A stretch of DNA of 64,000 nt from Rhodospirillales bacterium (GCA_028281785.1 JANQJG010000036.1:1-64000); one strand, 5' to 3'. Positions 32,981 to 43,320 are shown, counted from the stretch's first letter. The notes: generated from the sequence alone by a model not told the origin. A program made the numbers and translations.

Positions 32981-33822
32981 CCAACGGTCTCCCGCTTACG
33001 GGCGCCGGCCACGCCCGCCGCCAAATCACGCACCAGCTCCAGCACCGCGTCGGTGGCACCGGGTCGGGCCCGGCCTTGCTCATCAAGGTTGGCCGCCACC
33101 CGTGCAACCAAGGCCGAGCCGACGACCGCGGCATCCGCCACGTTGGCGATCTCGCCCGCCTGGACCGACGTCTTGATGCCGAACCCGACGGCGACCGGCA
33201 GATCGGTATGGCGCCGCAACCGCTCGACGGCGATCCGGACATCCCCGGCCGACGCCGACCGCGTGCCGGTGATCCCGGTTATGGACACGTAATAGACGAA
33301 GCCGCTCGCCTGCGCCAGAACCGTCTTGAGCCGCGCGTCGTCCGTCGTCGGCGTCGTCAAAAAGATGAAGTCCAGGCCGGCCGCTTGGGCGGGCGTCACC
33401 AGTTCCGGTTCCTCGGGCGGAAGATCGACGATGATCAGCCCGTCCACGCCGGCCGCCGCGGCGTCGCTGACGAACGCCTCGACGCCATGGGCATGGATCG
33501 GGTTGAAATAGCCCATGAGCACGATGGGGGTTTCGTCGTCGCGGCGTCGGAACGCGGCCACCATGTCCAGCGTCTTCCGGAGCGTCATCCCCGCCTTGAG
33601 TGCTCGCTGCGAGCTCTGCTGAATGGCCGGGCCGTCGGCCATGGGATCGCTGAACGGCATGCCGAGTTCGATGAGATCGGCCCCGGCCGCCGGCAGTCCC
33701 TGGAGAATGACCGCCGAAGTTGCCGGATCGGGATCGCCGGCGGTGACGAAGGCCACGAGCCCGCCGCGCCCCTCGCGCTGCAGCGCGTCGAAGCGGCGGG
33801 CGATGCGGCGCTTTCCCGTCAC
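32977..33822 (-). CDS. trpA: tryptophan synthase alpha subunit
   Basis: This 281-residue TIM-barrel subunit cleaves indole-3-glycerol phosphate to indole, which is channelled to TrpB. The catalytic Glu lies in [16 protein letters not shown] and the catalytic Asp in IIVDLPPEE; the phosphate site is near VGFGIKT. Length is slightly above the 268 of enteric enzymes because of N- and C-terminal extensions. It overlaps both trpB upstream and accD downstream by 4 bases, so the three are tightly coupled. Confidence 0.97.
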   Translation of the reverse strand: MTGKRRIARRFDALQREGRGGLVAFVTAGDPDPATSAVILQGLPAAGADLIELGMPFSDPMADGPAIQQSSQRALKAGMTLRKTLDMVAAFRRRDDETPIVLMGYFNPIHAHGVEAFVSDAAAAGVDGLIIVDLPPEEPELVTPAQAAGLDFIFLTTPTTDDARLKTVLAQASGFVYYVSITGITGTRSASAGDVRIAVERLRRHTDLPVAVGFGIKTSVQAGEIANVADAAVVGSALVARVAANLDEQGRARPGATDAVLELVRDLAAGVAGARKRETVG

Positions 33823-35030
33823 GGCCCGTCTCCCGTGAGGTTGGCCACCATGTCCAGATCCTTGTCGCCGCGGCCGCTCATATTGAGCACCGCAAGGTGG
33901 TCGCGGCCTAGGTCGCCGGCGATCTTGACCAGTTGGGCCACGGCATGTGCGCTTTCCAGCGCCGGGATGATGCCTTCGAGCCGCGTGCAGAGATGGAACG
34001 CCTCCAAGGCCTCGCGATCCGTCACCGAGACATACTCGACCCGGCCGATATCGTGGAGCCAGGCATGCTCCGGCCCGATACCGGGATAGTCGAGCCCGGC
34101 CGAGACCGAATGCGCTTCCTCGATCTGGCCATCCCCGTCCTGCAGCAAGTAGGTCCGGTTGCCGTGCAACACGCCGGGCTTGCCCGCGGTCAGGCTGGCC
34201 GCGTGCTTGCCGGTCTCGACGCCCTCTCCGGCGGCCTCGACGGCGATGATGCGGACATTGCGGTCATCGAGGAAGGGGTGGAAGAGTCCCATGGCATTGG
34301 AGCCGCCGCCGATGCAGGCGATGAGGCTGTCCGGCAGCCGGCCCTCGGCCTCCTGCATCTGCTCGCGCACTTCCTCGCCGATGACGGACTGGAAGTCACG
34401 TACCATGACCGGGTAGGGGTGCGGTCCCGCGGTCGTGCCGATCAGGTAGTAGGTGCTCTCGACATTTGAGACCCAGTCGCGCAGGGCCTCGTTCATCGCG
34501 TCCTTCAGCGTCGCCGAGCCCGAGGTCGCCGGCCGCACCTCGGCCCCCAGCATCTTCATGCGGTATACGTTCGGCGCCTGACGGGCGATATCGACGGCGC
34601 CCATATAGACGACGCAAGGGATGCCGAACAGGGCACAGACCGTGGCCGTCGCCACGCCATGCTGGCCGGCGCCCGTCTCGGCGATGATCCGTCGCTTTCC
34701 CATGCGGCGGGCGAGCAGGGCCTGGCCGATACAGCTGTTGATCTTGTGGGCGCCGGTGTGGTTGAGGTCCTCCCGCTTGAGATAGATCTTGGCGCCGCCG
34801 AGCTCGCGGGTCAGACGTTCAGCGAAGTAGAGCGGGCTTGGCCGCCCGATATATTGGCGGAAGTAATGCGCCTTCTCGGCGGCGAAGTTCGGATCCTCCT
34901 TGGCGGCGTCATAGGCGCGCTCGACCTCGAGGATCAACGGCATCAAGGTTTCGGCCACATAGCGGCCGCCATAGATGCCGAAATGACCCTTTTCGTCCGG
35001 CCCGGCACGATAGGTGTTGAGGCTTTTCAT
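33819..35030 (-). CDS. trpB: tryptophan synthase beta subunit
   Basis: This 403-residue PLP enzyme condenses indole and serine to tryptophan. The PLP lysine is Lys96 in HTGAHKINS, and the phosphate loop is GGGSNAMG. I start at ATG 35030 ([10 protein letters not shown]); the frame runs far upstream through the trpF end without family similarity. An ATG in the same frame at MSRYEQRV would add 35 residues and is less likely. It is about 128 bases after the trpF stop, and its TGA overlaps the trpA ATG. Confidence 0.96.
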   Translation of the reverse strand: MKSLNTYRAGPDEKGHFGIYGGRYVAETLMPLILEVERAYDAAKEDPNFAAEKAHYFRQYIGRPSPLYFAERLTRELGGAKIYLKREDLNHTGAHKINSCIGQALLARRMGKRRIIAETGAGQHGVATATVCALFGIPCVVYMGAVDIARQAPNVYRMKMLGAEVRPATSGSATLKDAMNEALRDWVSNVESTYYLIGTTAGPHPYPVMVRDFQSVIGEEVREQMQEAEGRLPDSLIACIGGGSNAMGLFHPFLDDRNVRIIAVEAAGEGVETGKHAASLTAGKPGVLHGNRTYLLQDGDGQIEEAHSVSAGLDYPGIGPEHAWLHDIGRVEYVSVTDREALEAFHLCTRLEGIIPALESAHAVAQLVKIAGDLGRDHLAVLNMSGRGDKDLDMVANLTGDGP

Positions 35031-35157
35031 ACGCGTCTCAAGGGTCCCCGCGATGCGCAGCGTCACGCCGCAGGCCGGGTAATAGAGCATAATCGGGCCG
35101 TTGGCGAGAACCCTTTGTTCGTATCGAGACATGGCGATTGGCGGGTGTGGGGCAAGC

Positions 35158-35811
35158 CTAGCCCGTGGGTTGGCAGCGCGTCGCAGCTGCAAGGAACGCC
35201 CGGATCTTTTCCGGATTCTTCGCCCCCGACGCGTCCTCAACGCCGGACGAGACATCGACCGCGGACGCCCCGCTGACCCGCACCGCCTCTTCGACATTGT
35301 CCGCATCGAGGCCGCCGGCCAACATCCAGGGCCGGTGCCAGCTCTGACCGGCAACCAGCTCCCAGTCGAAGGCGAGGGCGTTGCCGCCGGGCCGCGTCGC
35401 CCCCTTCGGCGGCTTGGCGTCGAAGAGCAGCCGGTCGGCCACGTTTTCGTAGGCACGGGCGCGGTCGACATCGGCCGCCTCTGCAATGGCGACCGCCTTC
35501 ATCACCGGCAGCCCGAACCGGTTTCGGATCTCGGCCACCCGCGCCGGCGTTTCCTTGCCATGGAGCTGCAGAAGGTCGAGCCTCGCCGTCTCAACGATCT
35601 CCGCGAGTGTTTCGTCGTCCGCGTCCACGACCAGCCCGACCTTGGCCACACCGGCGGGTACGGCGGCCACGAGCGCGGCGGCTTGCGAGACCGTGACGAA
35701 GCGCGGCGAACGCGGGAAGAAGACGAAGCCGACAAACCGCGCGCCGCCGTCGACCGCCGCCTCCACCGCAGGCAGCGTACTCACCCCGCAGATCTTGACC
35801 TCAAGTGTCAT
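35158..35811 (-). CDS. trpF: phosphoribosylanthranilate isomerase
   Basis: This 217-residue TIM barrel performs the Amadori rearrangement in tryptophan synthesis. The catalytic Cys is in VKICGVST (residues 5-12) and the catalytic Asp in [11 protein letters not shown] near the C-terminus; LLQLHGKE is a family marker. The start ATG 35811 lies only 4 bases after the pyrF stop. The standalone arrangement with trpB and trpA, separate from trpE/G/D/C, is normal for this class. Confidence 0.96.
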   Translation of the reverse strand: MTLEVKICGVSTLPAVEAAVDGGARFVGFVFFPRSPRFVTVSQAAALVAAVPAGVAKVGLVVDADDETLAEIVETARLDLLQLHGKETPARVAEIRNRFGLPVMKAVAIAEAADVDRARAYENVADRLLFDAKPPKGATRPGGNALAFDWELVAGQSWHRPWMLAGGLDADNVEEAVRVSGASAVDVSSGVEDASGAKNPEKIRAFLAAATRCQPTG

Positions 35812-35815
35812 GGGC

Positions 35816-36541
35816 CTAACCGACCGAGCTGGCCGCCATTTCCTCGGCGATCGCGGCTGCCGCCGCGGTCGGATCGGGGGCCGCCGTGATGGGCCTGCCG
35901 ATGACCAGTACGTCGGCGCCAAGGGCCAGCGCCTCGGCTGGCGTGACCGCCCGCTTCTGATCGCCCATGGCCGCGCCCGCCGGGCGGATGCCGGGAACCG
36001 CGAGCTTGAAATCGGGCCCGCAGGCTTGGCGCAGCGCGCCAATCTCGCGGGCCGAGCAGACGACGCCGTCGAGCCCGCAGTCCTGGGTAAGCCGGGCCAG
36101 ACGCACGACCTGCTCCTCCGCCGTCCCGGTGACGCCCGTCACCCCAAGCTCATCCCCGGCGAGCGAGGTGAGCACCGTGACCCCGAGCACCAGCGGCCGT
36201 TCGGCGGGGGCTTCCGCGGCCGCGGAAGCCGCCGCCCGCATCATTGCCGCCCCGCCCGCGGCATGGACGTTGAGCATCATGGGCCGGAGCGGCAGGACCG
36301 AGCGGACCGCGCCCGCCACCGTGTTCGGGATGTCGTGGAACTTGAGGTCGAGAAAAAGGGGCAGACCAGCCGTGGCCATAACTTGGCGCGCGCCATCCAG
36401 CCCCCGGGCCATGAAAAACTCCAGGCCGATCTTGATGCCGCCGACCCGGCCCTTGACACGCCCGGCCAGATCCACCGCGCGATCGACTTCTGCCGTGTCC
36501 AGTGCGACGAACACGCGCTCATGCGGCGCTGAGATGGTCAT
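35816..36541 (-). CDS. pyrF: orotidine-5'-phosphate decarboxylase
   Basis: This 241-residue TIM-barrel enzyme makes UMP from OMP. The catalytic array D-K-D is in LFLDLKFHDIPNT, and the phosphate loop appears in VPGIRP and VIGRPIT. The C-terminus is Ala-rich. It lies 9 bases after lapA and 4 bases before trpF, so it belongs to the same transcription unit. Confidence 0.96.
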   Translation of the reverse strand: MTISAPHERVFVALDTAEVDRAVDLAGRVKGRVGGIKIGLEFFMARGLDGARQVMATAGLPLFLDLKFHDIPNTVAGAVRSVLPLRPMMLNVHAAGGAAMMRAAASAAAEAPAERPLVLGVTVLTSLAGDELGVTGVTGTAEEQVVRLARLTQDCGLDGVVCSAREIGALRQACGPDFKLAVPGIRPAGAAMGDQKRAVTPAEALALGADVLVIGRPITAAPDPTAAAAAIAEEMAASSVG

Positions 36542-36550
36542 GGCTGCTCC

Positions 36551-36901
36551 TCAGGCGGCGTCGGCGCGCGCCGGAAGGGTGGTCTGCACCGGCTTCGGCG
36601 CGTCGTCCGATTCCACCTCGCTCAGTCGGTCGCGCAGGCTCGCCGCCTGGCGCTCGGCGGTCATCGCCCGGCGAGTCTCGACCCGGGCCCGGCGTCGCGT
36701 CCGGCCCCCGGACAGCCAGGCGAGAACGGCCCCGATCATCATGCCGGCAAGGATGCTGATCAGGACGATCGCAAAGATGGGCGCGTCCACGGTAAAGGGC
36801 GCCGGCCAGATATCGACCGGGATACGCTCGCGGTTGTTCAGGGAGAACGTCACCACGGCCACCGCAACGGGCACCATGATGATCCAGGACACAAACCTCA
36901 C
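36551..36901 (-). CDS. LapA-domain inner-membrane protein
   Basis: This 116-residue protein has two hydrophobic segments (about residues 5-20 and 42-62), separated by SLNNRERIPVDIWPAPF, the typical hairpin of the lipopolysaccharide-assembly LapA (YciS/DUF1049) domain. After the second helix come an Arg-rich stretch (GGRTRRRARVETRR) and a short coiled-coil tail. E. coli LapA with LapB regulates LpxC; no lapB is adjacent here, so that role is only inferred. It lies between ihfB and pyrF, the conserved order in alphaproteobacteria. Confidence 0.85.
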   Translation of the reverse strand: MRFVSWIIMVPVAVAVVTFSLNNRERIPVDIWPAPFTVDAPIFAIVLISILAGMMIGAVLAWLSGGRTRRRARVETRRAMTAERQAASLRDRLSEVESDDAPKPVQTTLPARADAA

Positions 36902-36966
36902 TGTGCGGGACCTTTTCTCAATCGGACGGACGTCGGCACGGCACGGCCGATGCCCCGGTCACGTTG

Positions 36967-37251
36967 TTACCCTTCGCTGTTCAGCCGCTGCCGCAACTGC
37001 TTGCCGGTCTTGAAGTAGGGAATGTACTTCGCCGGCACATCCACCGCGTCCCCCGTGCGCGGATTGCGGCCCAGCCGCGCGCCCCGCTCCTTCACCGAGA
37101 AGGCACCGAACCCGCGCAGTTCGACGCGATCGCCGTCTGCCAGCGCGTTCGTAATCTCCTCGAAAATGGTTGTGACGATGCGCTCGACGTCGCGGTGATA
37201 GAGGTGCGGGTTGGCCTCGGCAAGGCGCGCGATCAACTCCGACTTCGTCAT
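36967..37251 (-). CDS. ihfB: integration host factor beta subunit
   Basis: This 94-residue DNA-bending protein pairs with IhfA. It shows the HU/IHF signature [22 protein letters not shown] and the DNA-intercalating Pro in the arm, then [19 protein letters not shown]. It assists sigma-54 activation, recombination and nucleoid structure. It starts about 83 bases after sppA and 65 bases before lapA. The ihfB-beside-rpsA location is also seen in E. coli. Confidence 0.95.
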   Translation of the reverse strand: MTKSELIARLAEANPHLYHRDVERIVTTIFEEITNALADGDRVELRGFGAFSVKERGARLGRNPRTGDAVDVPAKYIPYFKTGKQLRQRLNSEG

Positions 37252-37334
37252 GCCCGTTCCTTTCTCGTGGTATTTCCCCCGGGGGCAGGCGGCGGGCCCG
37301 GAAGGACCTCGCCATGGCCGTCACGGCGACCCGG

Positions 37335-38246
37335 CTACCAAAGGTCAGGGTGCCAGAGCGAAATCAGGCCGTCAAGTCTAAGCCGTTCAGAAAACAGAAC
37401 TTTTCCGACCGGCCCTTCGAGAAATTCGCGCCAGATCTCATCCTCGCGCTCGATCTCGACGTCGCGCAGGGGTAAACGGATATCGATGTCGAAACTTTCG
37501 GCCAGCCAGGATCGCGCTTCCGACTCGCCGCCGAGCTCGTCGACGAGACCCCGGTCGACCGCTTGCCGGCCGGTGAACACGCGGCCATCGGCAAGCGTGA
37601 TGACATCGTCCCGCGTCAGCGCGCGGCGCTCGGCCACCATGTCGACAAAAAGCTCGTAGAAATCCAGCACGACGGTCCGAATCGCCTCCTGTGCCTGCGG
37701 CGTAAAAGGCTCCAGGGGATTCGGCTGCGCCTTGAGGGGGGCACTCTTGATGGCTTCCGGCTTGATACCGAGCATGTCGAGCAGGCCGGTGATATCCGCC
37801 GACTGCATGATGACGCCGATGGAACCCGTGATCGAGCCGGCACGCGCGAAGATGCGGTCGGCGCCGAGCGCCGTCATGTACCCGGCCGAGGTGGCGACCT
37901 CGCTCATGACCGCGACGACCGGCTTGCGTTCGGAAACCTTGCGGAGCTCTCGAAACAGGGTCTCGCCGCCGACCACTGTCCCTCCCGGGCTGTCGATTTC
38001 GACAATCAGCGCCTTCGCGCGGTCGTCCTCGGCGACGCGCCGCAAGGCGGCCAGACGCTCGCGGTCATCGACGATCACGCCGAACACGGACAGGCGCGCG
38101 ACATAATCCGTGCCACGAAAGTCGATGTTTCGGCCCACGGTTACCACAACAAGTCCGACCACCGCGAGAATCGCCACCACACGCCATATGGTCAGCCCCC
38201 TTTTGAGGCGGCGGCGATCGATGTACTGGTCGGTCTCGAACGGCAT
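37335..38246 (-). CDS. sppA: signal peptide peptidase SppA, short type
   Basis: This 303-residue inner-membrane serine protease has one N-terminal membrane anchor (about residues 20-38). Catalytic Ser120 sits in SEVATSAGYM and the general base is probably Lys167 in IKSAPLK, a Ser/Lys pair of the S49 family. IDSPGGTVVGGE is a conserved core motif. The size matches the single-domain (36K) form, not the double-domain E. coli type. It degrades remnant signal peptides. It follows rpsA after a 51-base gap. Confidence 0.93.
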   Translation of the reverse strand: MPFETDQYIDRRRLKRGLTIWRVVAILAVVGLVVVTVGRNIDFRGTDYVARLSVFGVIVDDRERLAALRRVAEDDRAKALIVEIDSPGGTVVGGETLFRELRKVSERKPVVAVMSEVATSAGYMTALGADRIFARAGSITGSIGVIMQSADITGLLDMLGIKPEAIKSAPLKAQPNPLEPFTPQAQEAIRTVVLDFYELFVDMVAERRALTRDDVITLADGRVFTGRQAVDRGLVDELGGESEARSWLAESFDIDIRLPLRDVEIEREDEIWREFLEGPVGKVLFSERLRLDGLISLWHPDLW

Positions 38247-38297
38247 CAGCGTTCCGCTGGTCCCGATTCCCAGGCCCCTAGGGGCGGTTCGGTGGAA

Positions 38298-40238
38298 TCA
38301 CGACTTGGCTTCGTCCTCGCCGGAGGGCGCGGCCTCGACGGCCTCGGCCTCCGGTTCCGCTTCCTCGGCAGCCGGTTCGGACGATGCGTCCTCGGCCGCG
38401 GCAGCCGGCTCCGGTGTCGGCTCCGCCTCCTCCGCTGCCGGCTCTTCGGTTTCCGAGGCGGACGCTTCCTGGGCTTCGGCCGACTTCTTCTTGTTCGAAG
38501 CCTTCTCCCGTTCCGCGCGCTCCGCTTCCTTCTGCATGATGGCCGCGCCGAGGATATCACCCAGGCTGGCGCCGGCATCGGACGAGCCGTACTCCTTCAT
38601 GGCCCGCTTCTCCTCCTGGATCTCCAGCGCCTTGATGGAGAGCGTCATGCGGCGTCCGGCGCGATCGATCTGGGTGACCTTGGCATCCACCTTCTCATCC
38701 GGCGCGAACCGATCGGGACGCTGCTCGCTGCGGTCCCTCGATAGATCCGACTTGCGAATGAAGCCCGGAACGCCATCCCCGACGCTGACCTCGATTCCGT
38801 TGTCCTGAACGGCCGTAATCCTGCAGGTCACGACATCGCCCTTTTTCAGCCCCGTCGTGCCGGATTCGAACGGATCCTTGGCGAGCTGCTTGATGCCCAG
38901 GCTGATGCGCTCTTTCTCGATATCGATGTCGAGGACCTTGGCCTTGACCTGGTCGCCCTTCTTGTAACCGCCGATGGCCTGCTCGCCGGATTCGCTCCAC
39001 GAGAGGTCGGAGAGATGGACCATGCCGTCGATGTCGCCGGGCAAACCGACGAAGAGCCCGAACTCCGTGATGTTCTTGACCTCGCCCTCGACCTCGACTC
39101 CGGCCGGATGGGACTCGGCGAAAGACTCCCAGGGATTGGCGAGACACTGCTTCAGGCCGAGACTGATCCGCCGTTTCTCGGGATCGGCGTCGAGGACCAT
39201 GACCTCGACTTCCTGGCTGGTCGAGACGATCTTCCCGGGATGCACGTTCTTCTTCGTCCAGCTCATCTCGGAAACATGGACAAGCCCCTCGACCCCCGGC
39301 TCCAGTTCCACGAAGGCCCCATAGTCGGTGATGTTGGTGACCCGGCCCACGAACTTGGCGCCGGCGGCATACTTCACTTCCACGCCTTCCCACGGGTCGG
39401 CTTCGAGCTGCTTCATGCCGAGGGAGATACGCTGAGTCTCCGGATTGAAGCGAATCACCTGAACGTTGACGGTCTGGCCGATCTGCAACGCCTCGCTGGG
39501 GTGGTTGATCCGCCGCCAAGCGATGTCGGTAACGTGCAGGAGCCCGTCGACCCCGCCGAGATCGACGAACGCGCCGTAGTCGGTGATGTTCTTGACCACC
39601 CCTTCTAGAACCTGGCCTTCCTTGAGGTTGGCCACCAGCTCCGCCCGGGCCTCGGCGCGCGCCTCCTCGAGAACCGCGCGGCGCGACACCACGATGTTCG
39701 AGCGGTTGCGCTCCATCTTGAGGATTTGGAAGGGCTGAGGCGTGCCCATCAGCGGGGTGATGTCCCGCACCGGGCGAATGTCGACCTGGCTGCCCGGCAG
39801 AAACGCCACGGCGCCGGAAAGATCCACGGTGAAGCCGCCCTTGACCCGGCGGAAAATGACGCCGGTGACCCTGCGGCCTTCCTGGAACGCCTTCTCCAGT
39901 TCGGTCCAGGCCTCCTCGCGGCGGGCCTTTTCGCGGCTGAGGCGAACGACGCCATCCTTGTCTTCATAACGCTCGACGAAGACATCCACATTGTCGCCGG
40001 CCTTGAACGCGACGTCCTGGCCGGGACTGACAAACTCCTTGAGCGGAACGCGGCCTTCCGACTTCAGTCCGACATCGATCAGAACCATGTCGTTTTCGAT
40101 GCCGAGAACCGTGCCGGTGACCACACGGCCGTCAAAACTCTCGCCGTCGCCGATCACCTCGTCCAGGAGATCTGCAAAATTCTCGCCGGTGGATGGAATC
40201 GACCCTTCGCCGGCAATATCCGAGTTCGCGGAAACCAT
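38298..40238 (-). CDS. rpsA: 30S ribosomal protein S1
   Basis: This 646-residue RNA-binding ribosomal protein holds six S1 repeats, recognisable by recurring NITDYGAFV and RISLGMKQL segments (about residues 38-525). It helps load structured mRNAs on the 30S subunit. The C-terminal 90 residues are a Glu/Ala/Pro-rich acidic tail ending EDEAKS, longer than the E. coli protein (557). Start ATG 40238. Downstream of cmk and upstream of sppA and ihfB as in most proteobacteria. Confidence 0.97.
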   Translation of the reverse strand: MVSANSDIAGEGSIPSTGENFADLLDEVIGDGESFDGRVVTGTVLGIENDMVLIDVGLKSEGRVPLKEFVSPGQDVAFKAGDNVDVFVERYEDKDGVVRLSREKARREEAWTELEKAFQEGRRVTGVIFRRVKGGFTVDLSGAVAFLPGSQVDIRPVRDITPLMGTPQPFQILKMERNRSNIVVSRRAVLEEARAEARAELVANLKEGQVLEGVVKNITDYGAFVDLGGVDGLLHVTDIAWRRINHPSEALQIGQTVNVQVIRFNPETQRISLGMKQLEADPWEGVEVKYAAGAKFVGRVTNITDYGAFVELEPGVEGLVHVSEMSWTKKNVHPGKIVSTSQEVEVMVLDADPEKRRISLGLKQCLANPWESFAESHPAGVEVEGEVKNITEFGLFVGLPGDIDGMVHLSDLSWSESGEQAIGGYKKGDQVKAKVLDIDIEKERISLGIKQLAKDPFESGTTGLKKGDVVTCRITAVQDNGIEVSVGDGVPGFIRKSDLSRDRSEQRPDRFAPDEKVDAKVTQIDRAGRRMTLSIKALEIQEEKRAMKEYGSSDAGASLGDILGAAIMQKEAERAEREKASNKKKSAEAQEASASETEEPAAEEAEPTPEPAAAAEDASSEPAAEEAEPEAEAVEAAPSGEDEAKS

Positions 40239-40384
40239 TAACTTCTCGATCCTTGTCCTGTGTCACATCTTTCTGGCCAGCCGGTTAAATCCGGCGGTCT
40301 CTTCGCCTACTCCCAAGAAAAATTGGCCCCTTCTCAACGAGACAACCCGCACACGACATCCTTCACCGGACACCGTGTCGGGCC

Positions 40385-41026
40385 TCACAACCGTTCCTGC
40401 CGACTTTTGATGAATTTCAACGCCTCAGCGAAAACCGCATCCGGGTCAAGCTCGGAGGTATCGAGCACAAAAGCATCTTCAGCCGGCTCCAAGGGTGCAA
40501 CGTCGCGTCCCGAGTCGCGACGGTCACGTTCCTGCATGTCTCGCAGAACCCGGCTATGTATAGCTTCGCGCCCACGCTCCCGCAACTCCTTAAGACGACG
40601 CGCCGCACGCACCTCCAGACTCGCCGTAACGAAGAGCTTGGCTTCGGCATCGGGACAGACGACGGTGCCGATGTCGCGGCCGTCAAGCACCGCGCCGGCC
40701 GCGCCGGCCGGCGGAGACGCGGCGAAGCGGCGCTGAAAGTCGAGCAGCGCCGCGCGAACTTCGGGGATCGCGCCAACCTTCGAGGCGGCATTGGCCGCCT
40801 CGTCGCCCCGCAATTGAGGATCCCGCAGATCCTCTTCCGTCAGCTCCGTTGCCGATCGGATCGCCGCTTCACGGTTCGATGGATCGGTTCCGCCTCGGAG
40901 TGTCCTCAACCCGACAGCCCGATAAAGGAGCCCCGTATCGAGCAGGGCAAATCCGAAATGGTCGGCGAGGCGGCGGGCGAGCGTCCCCTTGCCGGCGGCG
41001 GCCGACCCGTCGACGGATATGATCAA
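40385..41026 (-). CDS. cmk: cytidylate kinase
   Basis: This 213-residue nucleotide kinase converts CMP and dCMP to diphosphates. The P-loop is SVDGSAAAGKGTLARRLA at residues 4-21 and VLDGRDIGTVVCPDA is the CMP-site marker. Its ATG overlaps the aroA stop by 4 bases. The gap to rpsA is 146 bases and may hold an rpsA promoter. The aroA-cmk-rpsA order is widely conserved. Confidence 0.95.
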   Translation of the reverse strand: MIISVDGSAAAGKGTLARRLADHFGFALLDTGLLYRAVGLRTLRGGTDPSNREAAIRSATELTEEDLRDPQLRGDEAANAASKVGAIPEVRAALLDFQRRFAASPPAGAAGAVLDGRDIGTVVCPDAEAKLFVTASLEVRAARRLKELRERGREAIHSRVLRDMQERDRRDSGRDVAPLEPAEDAFVLDTSELDPDAVFAEALKFIKSRQERL

Positions 41027-42354
41027 GACGCGCTCTCCCGCTCGATTTTTGCGCCGAGTCCGTTCATCATCTCGATGAATTGCGGGAAGCTGGTGGCGAT
41101 GGGCGCGGCGTCGTCAATGCCGACGGGCTCTTGAGTGGTCATCCCAAGGACAAGAAAAGCCATGGCGATCCGGTGATCGAGTTCGACGGCAATCTGGGCG
41201 CCTCCAGGCGGTGGCCGACCCTTGCCGCGGATCGTCAGGTCGTCGCCCGCTTGCTCCACGCGGACGCCACAGGCCTCCAGCCCCCGCGCGATCGCGGCCA
41301 GGCGATCGGTTTCCTTGACCCTGAGCTCTCCGAGACCGCGCAGCTTGGTTGTTCCGTTCGCGCAGGCCGCGGCCATGGCGAGGATCGGAAACTCGTCAAT
41401 CATCGCCGGCGCGCGCTCGGGCGGAACGTCGGTACCGCGCAGCTCGCTCGCACACACCTGGAGATCCGCGAGCGCTTCGCCGTCGCCATCGTTCAGCGTG
41501 GTCACCGTGATCTCCGCTCCCATCTCCCTGAGCGTTGGGAGAAGACCAGATCTCAGAGGATTGATGCCGACGCGCCGAAGGGTCAGTTTCGAGCCCGGCA
41601 CGATCAAGGAGGCAACGATGGCGAAGGCTGCGGAGGAAAAGTCCCCGGGTACGGTTATATCGCTTGCCGCCAGTTCCGGCTGCCCCGTAACCGTGACCGC
41701 GCGACCGCCCTCGGGCAACGGCTCGACAACAACCTCGGCCCCGAATTTACGGAGCATGATCTCGGTATGATCGCGCGTCGGCCGTGGCTCGACGACAGTC
41801 GTCGCGCCGGGCGCGTTCAAGCCGGCGAGAAGGACCGCCGATTTCACCTGCGCGGAGGCGACGGGAAGCTCGTAGACGAGGGGGATGGGGTCCGGGGCTC
41901 CCGTGACCGCGAGCGGCAGCCGTCCGCCCGATCTTCCGAGGAACGACGCCCCCATGCGCGAAAGGGGAGCCGTCACCCGCTGCATCGGCCTGGCGGAAAG
42001 CGAAGCGTCGCCGGAGAAAAAGCTCGTGAAGGGATGGCCGGCGGCGAGCCCCAGCAGCAGCCGCACCCCGGTTCCGGAGTTGCCCATGTCAAGCACGCTC
42101 GAGGGTTCGGCAAGTCCGCCCACACCCCGGCCGGCGACACGATACTCGCCTCCGTCCCGGCGCTTGACAGACGCGCCCAGGGCAGACATCGCCATCGCGG
42201 TGCGATGCACGTCTCCGGCCTCCAGGAGTCCGTGGATCGCGGTCTCCCCAACCGCCAGTCCGCCGATCATCAGGGCGCGGTGCGAGATCGACTTGTCACC
42301 GGGAACCGCCACTTCGCCATGCAAGCCTTGCGTCAGGCGGGACATGTGCGACAT
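41023..42354 (-). CDS. aroA: 3-phosphoshikimate 1-carboxyvinyltransferase (EPSP synthase)
   Basis: This 443-residue shikimate-pathway enzyme joins PEP and shikimate-3-phosphate. Motifs are VPGDKSISHRALM at residues 17-29, LDMGNSGTGVRLLLG, and ETDRL in the C-terminal half. The segment GNSGTGVR carries the Ala/Gly context that separates class I from class II enzymes; I see no basis to assign glyphosate tolerance. It is the first gene of the minus-strand series down to folC and is divergent from the TIGR02300 gene. Confidence 0.95.
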   Translation of the reverse strand: MSHMSRLTQGLHGEVAVPGDKSISHRALMIGGLAVGETAIHGLLEAGDVHRTAMAMSALGASVKRRDGGEYRVAGRGVGGLAEPSSVLDMGNSGTGVRLLLGLAAGHPFTSFFSGDASLSARPMQRVTAPLSRMGASFLGRSGGRLPLAVTGAPDPIPLVYELPVASAQVKSAVLLAGLNAPGATTVVEPRPTRDHTEIMLRKFGAEVVVEPLPEGGRAVTVTGQPELAASDITVPGDFSSAAFAIVASLIVPGSKLTLRRVGINPLRSGLLPTLREMGAEITVTTLNDGDGEALADLQVCASELRGTDVPPERAPAMIDEFPILAMAAACANGTTKLRGLGELRVKETDRLAAIARGLEACGVRVEQAGDDLTIRGKGRPPPGGAQIAVELDHRIAMAFLVLGMTTQEPVGIDDAAPIATSFPQFIEMMNGLGAKIERESAS

Positions 42355-42639
42355 GTAATCGAGTGCTCCTTCCCTCGTGGAGCCGAAGAATATTCGCCAG
42401 GTGTCCTATCACAGCTTGGATCGAATTGAACAGCGGCAGATGCTGCCGGCGGAAAGGCCCCTGAGCGGTTCTCGTCCGTCTCATGACCGTCTTATGCCGC
42501 GGTTGCCGCAACGACACACTGAATTCGCCTTTGACAGCGCCGCCGGAATCTGCTTTTGACAGCGTCCTTCGAACGTGGCAAGTGCACCAAGAGTGGCCGC
42601 ACGGCCCTCCCCGCACCTTAGACTTGTGAGGTGACACAG
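42355..42639. other. divergent region aroA / TIGR02300 gene
   Basis: This 285-base spacer has no supported gene. On the plus strand it contains two direct copies of TTTGACAGCG (42530-42539 and 42555-42564, 25 bases apart). Each includes a perfect TTGACA -35 hexamer, but no good -10 hexamer lies at the right distance from either. The palindrome-free, moderately GC-rich sequence shows nothing else notable. Confidence 0.45.
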
Positions 42640-43062
42640 GTGGCGAAACCCGAATGGGGCACCAAACGGATCTGCCAAAGCTGTGGGGCAAGGTTCTACG
42701 ATCTCCTCCGCGACCCGCCGACATGCCCCGGTTGTGGCGCGGTTGCCGCCGGAAAGCCCGCCGCCAAGCTAAAGCGCCCGCCGGCAGCGGCACTGGAGGA
42801 GACGGCACCGGTGGCGAATGAAGCGCCTCCGACCACCACAGCGGCAGTTGAGAAAGACCTTCCCGAAGGTGCCAAGGAAGAGCTCGACGAGGAAGACGAG
42901 ATTCTAGACAGCGATAGCAACAGCGAGGACACCGATGACCTCAATGAAGACGAGGAGGACGATTCGCTGATCGAGGACACGTCGGAACTTGGCGAGGACG
43001 ACGACGACATGTCCGAGGTCATGGAGCATATCGACGACGACGATCTCTCCGATCGGAGTTGA
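42640..43062 (+). CDS. TIGR02300 (FYDLN acid domain) zinc-ribbon protein
   Basis: This 140-residue protein starts with a four-Cys zinc ribbon (CQSC and CPGC, about residues 12-33) flanked by FYDLLRDPP, the FYDLN family mark. A Pro/Ala linker follows, then a highly acidic tail of Glu and Asp runs. Function is unknown; the family is confined to alphaproteobacteria. I choose GTG 42640 (VAKPEWGTKR, i.e. MAKPE) over GTG 42631, because family members begin MAKPELGTKR and GAGG lies 9 bases upstream. Confidence 0.88.
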   Translation: MAKPEWGTKRICQSCGARFYDLLRDPPTCPGCGAVAAGKPAAKLKRPPAAALEETAPVANEAPPTTTAAVEKDLPEGAKEELDEEDEILDSDSNSEDTDDLNEDEEDDSLIEDTSELGEDDDDMSEVMEHIDDDDLSDRS

Positions 43063-43176
43063 TCGAGACCCCGTTTTTCGCTTGCCCCGGCCGGCCGATC
43101 CTCAGTAGGTTTCCCGCTTGGCGCCCCGGGGCAGCGCGGATTTACGCGGAAGCTTCGTGTTTCTTGGGCGCTCCAT

Positions 43177-43252
<76 letters not shown>

Positions 43253-43260
43253 GTTTCCCT

Positions 43261-43298
43261 AAGGGCCTAGCCGCACGCGGTTAGGCCCTTTCGTGTTT
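43261..43298 (+). terminator. Rho-independent terminator of tRNA-Ala
   Basis: AAGGGCCTAGCCGC (43261-43274) pairs with GCGGTTAGGCCCTT (43277-43290) through 14 positions, one a G-T wobble, with a 2-base apparent loop that would open to about 4-6 bases. It is followed by TCGTGTTT. It lies directly after the tRNA 3' end and before the convergent molbindin gene. Confidence 0.85.
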
Positions 43299-43320
43299 AA
43301 GCGGTCGCCACGACAGCCCT